DNA of 7,979 bases from Desulfobulbaceae bacterium (lineage in GTDB: Bacteria > Desulfobacterota > Desulfobulbia > Desulfobulbales > Desulfurivibrionaceae), in contig DOZO01000042.1 in NCBI GenBank assembly GCA_003517965.1, positions 1,817-9,795 of the forward strand, given 5' to 3'. The notes beneath the pieces are model-generated. The model had not been told where the DNA came from. It saw only the letters and a program-made list of their open reading frames with translations, and made no database searches. This document shows positions 1-5,595 of this stretch, in pieces. Each line of letters opens with the position of its first letter. Position 1 is the stretch's first letter. The position numbers were made by a program, and so were the translations under genes.

Positions 1-357
1 CCGGCCAAGATCTCCGGGATCTGCAACCGCCTGCTCTGCTGCCTCACCTACGAGTACGACACCTACCACGCCATACGAAAGACCATGCCCAAAGCAGGCA
101 AGACCATCACCGTGGGCGAAAAAAATTACAAGATTATCAAGGTAAACCCCCTGGAAGAAACCCTCGAGGTCTCTTGGGTGGACGGCCATGAAAGAAGTAT
201 CATCCTCAGCAAGGAAGAATGGGCCCAGGCCAGAGCTACGCAACCAGCCCACGTACAGGCCACGGCCACGGCCCCAACCCAAACCCCTGAGACGGACGCC
301 CCAGCCAGAAGAAAAAGATCCCGGCATCACAAAGCCCCGGAAGGGTCAAATCAATGA
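1..357 (+). CDS. ricT: RicT/PSP1-domain protein, C-terminal fragment (5' end outside window)
   Basis: The reading frame is open from base 1, so the start lies to the left; 118 residues are visible. The first residues read PAKISGICNRLLCCLTYEY, the cysteine-rich hallmark (C-x4-C-C at visible residues 8, 13 and 14) of the PSP1 C-terminal domain found in Bacillus YaaT/RicT. In Bacillus, RicT works with RicA and RicF in an Fe-S-containing complex that affects RNA processing and development; in other phyla the role is less clear. A small strand-rich segment follows (about residues 29-75). The last 40 residues are an Ala/Thr/Pro-rich tail ending in a basic patch, RRKRSRHHK, and look disordered. The stop codon overlaps the metG start as ATGA. 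In many bacteria this gene sits between holB and metG, so holB may lie just upstream (inference). An internal ATG at 85 would cut through the domain and is not the start. The family call is firm; the exact function here is not. Confidence 0.88.
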   Translation, partial: PAKISGICNRLLCCLTYEYDTYHAIRKTMPKAGKTITVGEKNYKIIKVNPLEETLEVSWVDGHERSIILSKEEWAQARATQPAHVQATATAPTQTPETDAPARRKRSRHHKAPEGSNQ

Positions 358-2291
358 CCGCCTATTACCTGACCACCCCGATTTTTTACGTCAACGCCCA
401 ACCTCATCTGGGCCACGCCTATTCCACCGTGGTGGCTGACGTCGTCTGCCGTTACCAGCGCCTACTGGGCAAGGATGTCCGTTTCCAGACCGGCACCGAC
501 GAACACGGCGACAAGATCGTGCATGCCGCCCAAGATGCCGCGGTTTCCGTGCACGAGTATGTGGACAAAATCAGCGCCATGTTTAAGGCGGCCTGGCCGC
601 CGCTCTCCATAGTCCCGGACACCTTTGTCCGTACCACGGATCCGGCCCACATGGCTGTGGTGCAGGCCATTCTTCAGCAGGTTTACGATCAGGGCGACAT
701 CTATTTCAGCGAATATACCGGCCTCTACTGCAAAGGCTGCGAACGGTTCCTTACCGAAAAAGAGTTGGTGGACGGCAAGTGCCCGGATCATCTCAGCGAA
801 CCGGCTCTAATCAGCGAACAGAACTATTTTTTTCGGATGAGCAAGTACCAGGACTGGCTCATCGACCATATCAGCAGGCATCCAGAATTCATCACCCCGG
901 AACGCTACCGCAACGAGGTGCTCTCCTTCCTCAAGGAGCCCCTGGAGGATCTCTGCATCTCCCGGCCCACCACCCGGCTCACCTGGGGCATTCCCCTGCC
1001 CTTTGACCACCGTTTTGTCACCTATGTCTGGTTCGACGCCTTGATCAACTACCTCTCCGGTCTTGGCTATCCAGCGAGTCAGGATTTTGCCCGCTACTGG
1101 CCCGTGGCCGAGCATGTCATCGCCAAGGACATCCTCAAGCCCCACGCCATTTACTGGCCCCCCATGCTCAAGGCCATGGGGGTCGAGCCATACCAGAGAT
1201 TGCATGTCCATGGCTACTGGAACATGAACGACACCAAGATGTCCAAGAGCTTGGGCAACGTGGTGCGGCCCAGCGAACTGATCGCGGAATTCGGGGCGGA
1301 TTCGTTGCGCTATTTTCTGCTCCGCGAGATGTCTTTTGGCCTTGATGCCGGATTTTCCAGAGAAGCCATGATGGCCCGGCACAACTCTGATCTGACCAAC
1401 GACCTGGGCAACCTTTTTTCCCGCTCGCTTACCATGGTGAAAAACTTTGCGGCCAGCGCCGTGCCGCAACCAGGCACCCCCTCAGCCCAGGATCAGGAAC
1501 TGGCCGACGCGGCACTAAACGGGCTTGCCCACTACCGCGAACACCTGGAGCATTTCGCCTTCCACCGCGCCTTAACTGCGGTCTGGGAGGTGATCAGCCG
1601 GGCCAATAAATACATCGTCAGCACCCAGCCCTGGGAACTGGCCAAGGACCAAAACCAGGCTGCCCAACTGGGCACGGTACTCTATACCCTGCTGGAAACC
1701 CTCCGCCTGATCACTCTGACCCTGCGCCCCATCATGCCGGCAACCGCCGCCAAAATGGCCGAGGCCCTTGGCGTGAGCGATGAGAGCAACATAATTTCCT
1801 GTGGGGTCTGGGGCCGACTCGTGCCTGGCAAAGCCATAAACCCAGGCGCGCAACTTTTTCCCAGACTGCAACAAGAGGCAAAAGATAAACCCCAACTGTC
1901 AAAAAGCAAAATTATGCAAGAACCCGCCCCAATCAAAGAAGCAACCCAGACTAATCCGCCGGAAACTGAAGGCCTCATCAGCTTTGATACCTTTCAGAAT
2001 CTGGAATTGAGGGTAGCAGAGGTCATCGCCGCCGAAAAAATCGCCAAATCAGATCGCCTCCTCAAGCTGACGGTCAAGGCCCCTGAGGAACGCACCATTG
2101 TTGCAGGCATTGCCCAGCATTATCAACCGGAAGAGCTGATCGGCCGGCTGGTGATCATTGTTGCCAACCTCAAACCGGCCAAATTGATGGGCGTGGCTTC
2201 GCACGGCATGGTCCTGGCCGCCAAGGATGGAGATCGACTGGTACTTTCTACGGTTTCCGGCCCGGTCGCTCCCGGCAGCAGGGTGGCATGA
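354..2291 (+). CDS. metG: Methionyl-tRNA synthetase with C-terminal tRNA-binding domain
   Basis: This 645-residue class I aminoacyl-tRNA synthetase charges tRNA-Met with methionine in the cytoplasm. The HIGH-type motif is HLGH at residues 18-21 and the second signature is KMSKS at 295-299. The zinc-binding insert has a single knuckle with ligands Cys126, Cys129, Cys143 and His146. VWFDALINYLSG (225-236) and KDILKPHAIYWP (258-269) mark the catalytic core. The helical anticodon-binding domain covers roughly 340-500. A Lys/Pro/Ala-rich linker (about 508-540) joins it to a C-terminal OB-fold of the Trbp111 type (about 541-645; landmarks LELRVAEV, IVAGIAQHY and LMGVASHGMVLAA). That domain usually dimerises and strengthens tRNA binding. 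Length matches the long form of the enzyme. The ATG overlaps the upstream stop by 4 bases and has GGAAGGG at 339-345 as ribosome binding site. No key residue is missing. Confidence 0.98.
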   Translation: MTAYYLTTPIFYVNAQPHLGHAYSTVVADVVCRYQRLLGKDVRFQTGTDEHGDKIVHAAQDAAVSVHEYVDKISAMFKAAWPPLSIVPDTFVRTTDPAHMAVVQAILQQVYDQGDIYFSEYTGLYCKGCERFLTEKELVDGKCPDHLSEPALISEQNYFFRMSKYQDWLIDHISRHPEFITPERYRNEVLSFLKEPLEDLCISRPTTRLTWGIPLPFDHRFVTYVWFDALINYLSGLGYPASQDFARYWPVAEHVIAKDILKPHAIYWPPMLKAMGVEPYQRLHVHGYWNMNDTKMSKSLGNVVRPSELIAEFGADSLRYFLLREMSFGLDAGFSREAMMARHNSDLTNDLGNLFSRSLTMVKNFAASAVPQPGTPSAQDQELADAALNGLAHYREHLEHFAFHRALTAVWEVISRANKYIVSTQPWELAKDQNQAAQLGTVLYTLLETLRLITLTLRPIMPATAAKMAEALGVSDESNIISCGVWGRLVPGKAINPGAQLFPRLQQEAKDKPQLSKSKIMQEPAPIKEATQTNPPETEGLISFDTFQNLELRVAEVIAAEKIAKSDRLLKLTVKAPEERTIVAGIAQHYQPEELIGRLVIIVANLKPAKLMGVASHGMVLAAKDGDRLVLSTVSGPVAPGSRVA

Positions 2292-2626
2292 ACCGAAAAG
2301 CAAACTCAGATACTGCCCTGCTGTTCCGCAGCCTGGAAAAACAGGCCGGGAAGCACCCTGTCCGCGCCATCAGACTTCCCGGCAGCAGACCTGAACCACT
2401 GGGCCTTTTGTTCATCGACGACGGCATTCCCGCCGCAGAGGTGGCCTCAGCCCTGGCCAGACTGCGCGTTGCCGAGCTGACCCGCGCCGCCGAGCTGGGC
2501 AACCCCGCCAGCGGCCAAAGCGCCGCCGCCCGTTCGGAGGATTCCTGCCAGGTGACCATAGAAGAACGTACACTGCTTTGGCGCCAACCGCCAAATACCT
2601 CACGGGCAGAGGGTATATCAGCGTAA
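2288..2626 (+). CDS. Hypothetical protein, 112 residues, translationally coupled to metG
   Basis: I do not recognise this protein. The ATG overlaps the metG stop as ATGA, and a weak purine-rich stretch (CAGGGTGG) lies just before it, suggesting coupled translation. Third positions are strongly G/C (many GCC, CTG, CGC and GAG codons), like its neighbours, which argues for a real gene. It has no signal peptide, membrane segment or metal motif, and only one cysteine (in SEDSCQV). A possible strand, PLGLLFIDDG (about residues 37-46), is followed by an Ala/Leu/Arg-rich helix, AAEVASALARLRVAELTRAA (about 49-68). An Ala/Ser-rich stretch and a possible second strand, QVTIEERTLLW (about 88-98), come next, and the tail looks disordered. 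It could be a small accessory or adaptor protein. An antisense ORF over the same bases (2248-2634) is a weaker candidate because it cuts into metG. Confidence 0.6.
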   Translation: MNRKANSDTALLFRSLEKQAGKHPVRAIRLPGSRPEPLGLLFIDDGIPAAEVASALARLRVAELTRAAELGNPASGQSAAARSEDSCQVTIEERTLLWRQPPNTSRAEGISA

Positions 2627-2645
2627 TTTGTCACCTGCTACTTTA

Positions 2646-2670
2646 ACGGACATTCTTGTGATGTGTCCGT
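2646..2670. repeat. Short inverted repeat upstream of the MinD-like gene
   Basis: ACGGACA (2646-2652) and TGTCCGT (2664-2670) are perfect 7-base arms around an 11-base loop. They sit in the largest non-coding gap of the window, 35 bases before the chosen start at 2705. No T-run follows, so it is not a standard terminator. It could be a protein-binding site or a leader hairpin, but a repeat of this size is expected by chance several times in a window this long. Confidence 0.3.
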
Positions 2671-2690
2671 CACACTTACAGTTTCTTGCA

Positions 2691-2699
2691 GAGGAAAGG
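2691..2699 (+). promoter_or_regulatory. Ribosome binding site that fixes the MinD-like start at 2705
   Basis: GAGGAAAGG lies 5 bases before the ATG at 2705, a good Shine-Dalgarno position. The longer in-frame alternative, a GTG at 2663, has no comparable purine-rich stretch upstream and would add 14 residues with no resemblance to the family's N-terminus. I therefore use 2705. Confidence 0.75.
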
Positions 2700-2704
2700 C
2701 GTCC

Positions 2705-3463
2705 ATGACCGCGAAAATCCAGCGTTCTCCGAAAATCATCTGTATCAGCAGCGGCAAAGGCGGAGTCGGCAAAACCTCCTTTTCGGTAAACGTTGCCACC
2801 GCCCTTTCCCAGAAAGGCAAAGCCGTCCTGCTCATCGATGGCGACCTGGGACTGGCCAACGTCGATGTGGTGCTGGGGCTCAATGTCCGGCATACCATCC
2901 GGGAAACCATCGAGGAAGGACGTGACCTGGCAAGCTCCTTAGTGGAGATCAACCCGAGATTTCATGTCTTGCCAGCCAGCTCGGGCGTGCCGGAAATGGC
3001 CAACCTCTCGTATGAAGAACAGGCCTTTCTCACCAGCAATCTGGAAGAGATCATCGACCGCTTCGATTATGTCCTCATCGACACTGCGGCCGGAATCGGG
3101 GATTCGGTACTCTGGTTTAACACCTGGTGCCAGGAAAACATCGTCATTGTGACCCCTGATCCAACCTCGCTCACCGATGCCTACGCCCTGATTAAGGTGC
3201 TCCATACCCGTCACGACAGAAAGCGTTTTCACCTGCTGATAAACAGTGTACAATCCAAAAAAGAAGGCCAGGATGTTTTCGCCAATATGCGTATGGTGCT
3301 TGAACGTTTTCTGAAGCTCACCCCCCTGGCCTTGGGCGTCATCCCGCAAGACAAGAGTGTCTCCATGGCCATCCGCCAGCAAAGGCCTTTCCTGCTGGGC
3401 GCGCCGGAAAGCAAGGCCAGTCTGGAGATTGTCATTGTGGCTGAACGTATTATAGCCCTGTAA
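2705..3463 (+). CDS. MinD/ParA-family ATPase, FlhG (YlxH)-like
   Basis: This 252-residue protein is a deviant-Walker P-loop ATPase of the MinD/ParA/FlhG group; these dimerise on ATP, usually at the membrane, and position cellular structures. Walker A is SGKGGVGKT (16-24) with signature Lys18 and Lys23. The switch segment LLIDGDLGLANVD (42-54) and the Walker B-type YVLIDTAAGIG (122-132) are intact. The middle (LPASSGV at 89-95; TPDPTSLTDAYALIKVL at 150-166) resembles FlhG/FleN more than classic MinD. Two usual FlhG/MinD extras appear absent: the N-terminal DQAxxLR motif with which FlhG stimulates FlhF, and a C-terminal amphipathic membrane-targeting helix after the fold, since the protein ends at VAERIIAL. 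No flagellar gene is in view, while YggT and DivIVA follow directly. A polar or division-related role is my inference; a flagellar number-control role remains possible. A GTG start at 2663 is less likely. Confidence 0.9.
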   Translation: MTAKIQRSPKIICISSGKGGVGKTSFSVNVATALSQKGKAVLLIDGDLGLANVDVVLGLNVRHTIRETIEEGRDLASSLVEINPRFHVLPASSGVPEMANLSYEEQAFLTSNLEEIIDRFDYVLIDTAAGIGDSVLWFNTWCQENIVIVTPDPTSLTDAYALIKVLHTRHDRKRFHLLINSVQSKKEGQDVFANMRMVLERFLKLTPLALGVIPQDKSVSMAIRQQRPFLLGAPESKASLEIVIVAERIIAL

Positions 3464-3516
3464 GCTGACCGGGATTTTTTTGCACAGTTACACTTTTTTC
3501 ACCAAAGAGGAGATTT

Positions 3517-3816
3517 ATGTTTATTTTCAGTCATTTTTTAGGTGCCCTTGCCACGATAGTGGATTTTGCTTTAAGCGCTTACATGTGGGTCATCATCGGT
3601 CGGGCTGTTATCTCCTGGGTAAACGCCGACCCTTACAATCCCATCGTCCGTTTTCTTTATGAAATAACCGAGCCGGCGCTCTCCCGCATCCGCCGAATGG
3701 TGCCGATTTTTGGCGGCGGACTCGATCTTTCTCCCATGTTGCTTATTCTCGCCCTGATTTTTTTGCGGAGCTTTCTGGTGCCCACCTTGCATGACCTGGC
3801 AAGAAACATCGGATAA
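3517..3816 (+). CDS. yggT: YggT-family integral membrane protein
   Basis: This 99-residue membrane protein has two hydrophobic segments, about residues 8-34 and 70-92. Between them lie the family's conserved stretches: ISWVNADPYNPIVRFLYEIT (32-51), TEPALSRIRRMVP (51-63) and GGLDLSPMLLILALIFLR (67-84). YggT proteins are widespread; their biochemical role is not settled, with links to envelope homeostasis, cell division and osmotic or ion stress reported in various bacteria. Length is that of the short, single-repeat form. AGAGGAG (3506-3512) precedes the ATG by 4 bases, slightly close but good. The gene follows the MinD-like gene by 53 bases and precedes divIVA by 26, the usual YggT-DivIVA-YggU neighbourhood. 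Confidence 0.93.
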   Translation: MFIFSHFLGALATIVDFALSAYMWVIIGRAVISWVNADPYNPIVRFLYEITEPALSRIRRMVPIFGGGLDLSPMLLILALIFLRSFLVPTLHDLARNIG

Positions 3817-3842
3817 GCCCTAACTAACCAAGGAGCTGAGGC

Positions 3843-4760
3843 ATGATACTCACAGCCCAAGACATCCAGTCCCAGCAGTTCCATGTCCGTTTTCGTGGTT
3901 TTGATGTTGATGAGGTAGACTCTTTTCTGGAAAAAATCTCTTCCGCTTTCCAGGCAGTCTCCGAAGAAAACCAGCAACTCAAAGACCGCCTGGAAAACCT
4001 GGAAAAAGAACTGGCCACCTACCATAATCAGCAGAAATCTTTTCAAAACGCCATCATCGCGGCCCAGAATGTTGTCGACGGCATGAAAGCGAAAAGCAAG
4101 GAAGAGGCTGAAGCCATAGTAGCCGTGGCCCAGGAAGAAGCTCGTCTGCGCCGGGAAGATGCCAATCATGAGATGGCCGAACTGAAAAACAAAATTGACG
4201 ACCTGAAATCGCTTAGGGAACAGGCCCGCGAGGATATGCGCCAGCAACTGCAATCTTACCTGCACATGCTGGAAACAGAGCCCGTCGACACTGCGCGGGC
4301 GATGGAGCATTTCAGTTACTCGCCTCACCCACCGCAGGAACCCCAGCGCACCATGTATGGCGGCAGCACCCCAAGATCCCGCGCCACAACCACGCCTGAA
4401 ACCGCACAGCCGCCTGAAAGCAACAGTCTGGCCGCTTCAGATGAGACAGACCTTACAGACCTCTACGTCAAAATCAACATCCCGGACTTCGGCCCTGAAA
4501 GCCTCGACACGGACGGGAAAGACAACTTTTCAGCCCCTGACATTGCCCTGCCATCATCACTTGCCTCCAGAAAAGAGATGCTGATCATGGATGAAGACGA
4601 GGATACAGACCCCATTCTCCCCGACCTTGACGGCGACATGGCCTTCAACCTTGAAGACCCGCTTGCAGGCCACGAACCGGCGGTTTCTTTCGCCGAAAAC
4701 CTGGAAAACGCCAGGGGGAAAAAGACGGGGCGTTTCAATCCTGATGAATCTCCCCTGTGA
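3843..4760 (+). CDS. divIVA: DivIVA-domain coiled-coil protein with long acidic tail
   Basis: The first 32 residues align without gaps to the Bacillus DivIVA membrane-binding domain: LTAQDIQSQQFHVRFRGFD (3-21) then DEVDSFLEKI (23-32). Phe17 and Arg18, the residues that touch membrane in Bacillus DivIVA, are at the same positions, which also confirms the start. A long coiled coil runs from about 36 to 145, rich in Glu, Lys, Gln and Leu. The remaining half (about 150-305) is Pro/Ser/Thr-rich, then strongly acidic (DEDEDTDPILPDLDGD, 250-265), ending in a short basic patch (RGKKTGRF). Such tails are typically disordered and bind partners. DivIVA proteins self-assemble on curved membrane at poles or septa and recruit other proteins. 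The length, 305, is well above the roughly 160 of Bacillus DivIVA. AGGAG (3831-3835) lies 7 bases before the ATG. Its stop overlaps the next start. The partner and exact role here are unknown. Confidence 0.93.
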   Translation: MILTAQDIQSQQFHVRFRGFDVDEVDSFLEKISSAFQAVSEENQQLKDRLENLEKELATYHNQQKSFQNAIIAAQNVVDGMKAKSKEEAEAIVAVAQEEARLRREDANHEMAELKNKIDDLKSLREQAREDMRQQLQSYLHMLETEPVDTARAMEHFSYSPHPPQEPQRTMYGGSTPRSRATTTPETAQPPESNSLAASDETDLTDLYVKINIPDFGPESLDTDGKDNFSAPDIALPSSLASRKEMLIMDEDEDTDPILPDLDGDMAFNLEDPLAGHEPAVSFAENLENARGKKTGRFNPDESPL

Positions 4761-5059
4761 CTTATCTGCGGGGACAGGCTGACGGCAACTCCATCAGTCT
4801 GGTGATCCATGTGCAGCCCAAATCATCCCGCACCCGTATTACCGGCCTCCACGGAGATGCGCTCAAGCTTTGCATCACCGCTCCCCCGGTGGATGGCAAG
4901 GCAAACGCAACGGTCATCCAGTTCTTTGCCAAGCTCTTCAAAGTTCCCAAGGCAGCCGTGACTATTGCCAGCGGCGAAACCAGCCGCGACAAACGCCTGG
5001 TTCTGGTCGGCATCTCGCTGGCCCAAGCCGAGGCAATTTTACAACCCCTACTTAATTAA
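4757..5059 (+). CDS. yggU: DUF167 / UPF0235 (YggU) family protein
   Basis: This 100-residue protein matches the YggU family: HVQPKSSRTRITGLHGDALK (18-37), the signature APPVDGKAN (42-50) and SGETSRDKRLVL (72-83). The fold is a small alpha/beta domain of unknown biochemical function, often encoded beside yggT, proC, yggS or divIVA. The start is a GTG at 4757 that overlaps the divIVA stop as GTGA. No Shine-Dalgarno is visible, so translation probably relies on coupling to divIVA. The N-terminal TYLRGQADG before the first strand fits the family's usual beginning, supporting this GTG over any later start. Full length, nothing missing. Confidence 0.92.
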   Translation: MTYLRGQADGNSISLVIHVQPKSSRTRITGLHGDALKLCITAPPVDGKANATVIQFFAKLFKVPKAAVTIASGETSRDKRLVLVGISLAQAEAILQPLLN

Positions 5060-5076
5060 CCCCATGCACACAGACT

Positions 5077-5586
5077 ATGAAGTCCATTAAGATTGGCATC
5101 CTTTCCGATACGCATCTTGTCAGCCCTACCGAGTCTTTCAAAAAGCTCACGGAGGCCTGCTTCCATGACGTGGACATGATCCTCCATGCCGGAGACCTCA
5201 CCGATCCGTCAATTTTAACGGTATTTCCCGGCAAGGAGGTGCATGCGGTTAAGGGCAATATGTGCTCGGCGGCCTGTCAGCATCTGCCGATCCAGAAGCA
5301 AATACAGGTAGGCGGCTTTACCATCGGTCTGATCCATCGCGTTGGCAACACCCGTGATTTTGAACACCACCTGATCGACATTTTTCCGGAAGCGGACTGC
5401 ATTGTTTACGGCCACACTCACAAGCCGGTCTGTCACCGCCTCGGCGGGATCCTTTATATCAATCCCGGCAGTTTCACCGGCACTGGCTATGCAGGGGCAG
5501 GCGGCACCTTTGCCATTCTTGAGGTTGGGGAAACCCTGCAAGGTCAAATTTATCAAATCCAGGCTAAGAACTTCGGGAAATTGTAA
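5077..5586 (+). CDS. YfcE/MJ0936-type metallophosphoesterase
   Basis: This 169-residue calcineurin-like phosphoesterase has the full metal-ligand set of the small YfcE group: SDTH (Asp11, His13), HAGDLTD (Asp40), KGN (Asn61), His87 in GLIHR, and YGHTHKP (His113, His115). NPGS follows at 129-132. Family members are cytoplasmic Mn-dependent phosphodiesterases acting in vitro on model phosphodiesters; the natural substrate is generally unknown. The position that usually reads HG in the fourth motif is HR here, a mild variation. The ATG at 5077 is the only possible start: the frame is closed upstream by a stop at 5053 with no other start codon between, and the first strand begins at residue 4. 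No Shine-Dalgarno is visible before it. The gene lies 17 bases after yggU and 9 before mutS. Confidence 0.92.
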   Translation: MKSIKIGILSDTHLVSPTESFKKLTEACFHDVDMILHAGDLTDPSILTVFPGKEVHAVKGNMCSAACQHLPIQKQIQVGGFTIGLIHRVGNTRDFEHHLIDIFPEADCIVYGHTHKPVCHRLGGILYINPGSFTGTGYAGAGGTFAILEVGETLQGQIYQIQAKNFGKL

Positions 5587-5588
5587 GG
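5584..5588 (+). promoter_or_regulatory. mutS ribosome binding site overlapping the preceding stop codon
   Basis: TAAGG (5584-5588) contains the stop codon of the phosphoesterase gene and lies 7 bases before the mutS ATG at 5596. A ribosome ending on the upstream gene would therefore sit on the mutS start region, implying coupled expression. It supports 5596 over the ATG pair at 5635 and 5638. Confidence 0.6.
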
Positions 5589-5595
5589 TAACTGG

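Noticed and set aside
807..1469. Antisense ORF of 220 codons inside metG
   Set aside because: It lies fully opposite an unbroken metG with all its motifs; the frame is long because of third-position GC bias in the sense gene. Its translation shows no family features.
2248..2634. Antisense ORF of 128 codons opposite the hypothetical gene
   Set aside because: It runs into the metG coding end and would be the only gene on the - strand. The + strand frame has the ATGA coupling and neighbour-like codon use, so it is preferred, though not proven.
2628..2656. Candidate promoter with TTGTCA as -35 box
   Set aside because: At the right spacing the -10 position reads CATTCT, which matches only 3 of 6 consensus bases. 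Not enough to annotate.
2663..2704. GTG start extending the MinD-like protein by 14 residues
   Set aside because: No ribosome binding site precedes it, the extra residues do not resemble the family, and the ATG at 2705 has a strong GAGGAAAGG site.
3464..3516. Possible terminator between the MinD-like gene and yggT (T-runs at 3475-3481 and 3494-3499)
   Set aside because: No GC-rich stem precedes either T-run; the best pairing I can make is only 3-4 bases. The gap more likely lies inside one transcript.
3657..4328. Antisense ORF of 223 codons across yggT and divIVA
   Set aside because: It covers two recognised sense genes and their junction; the translation is a Phe/Leu-rich reverse shadow of the coiled-coil codons.
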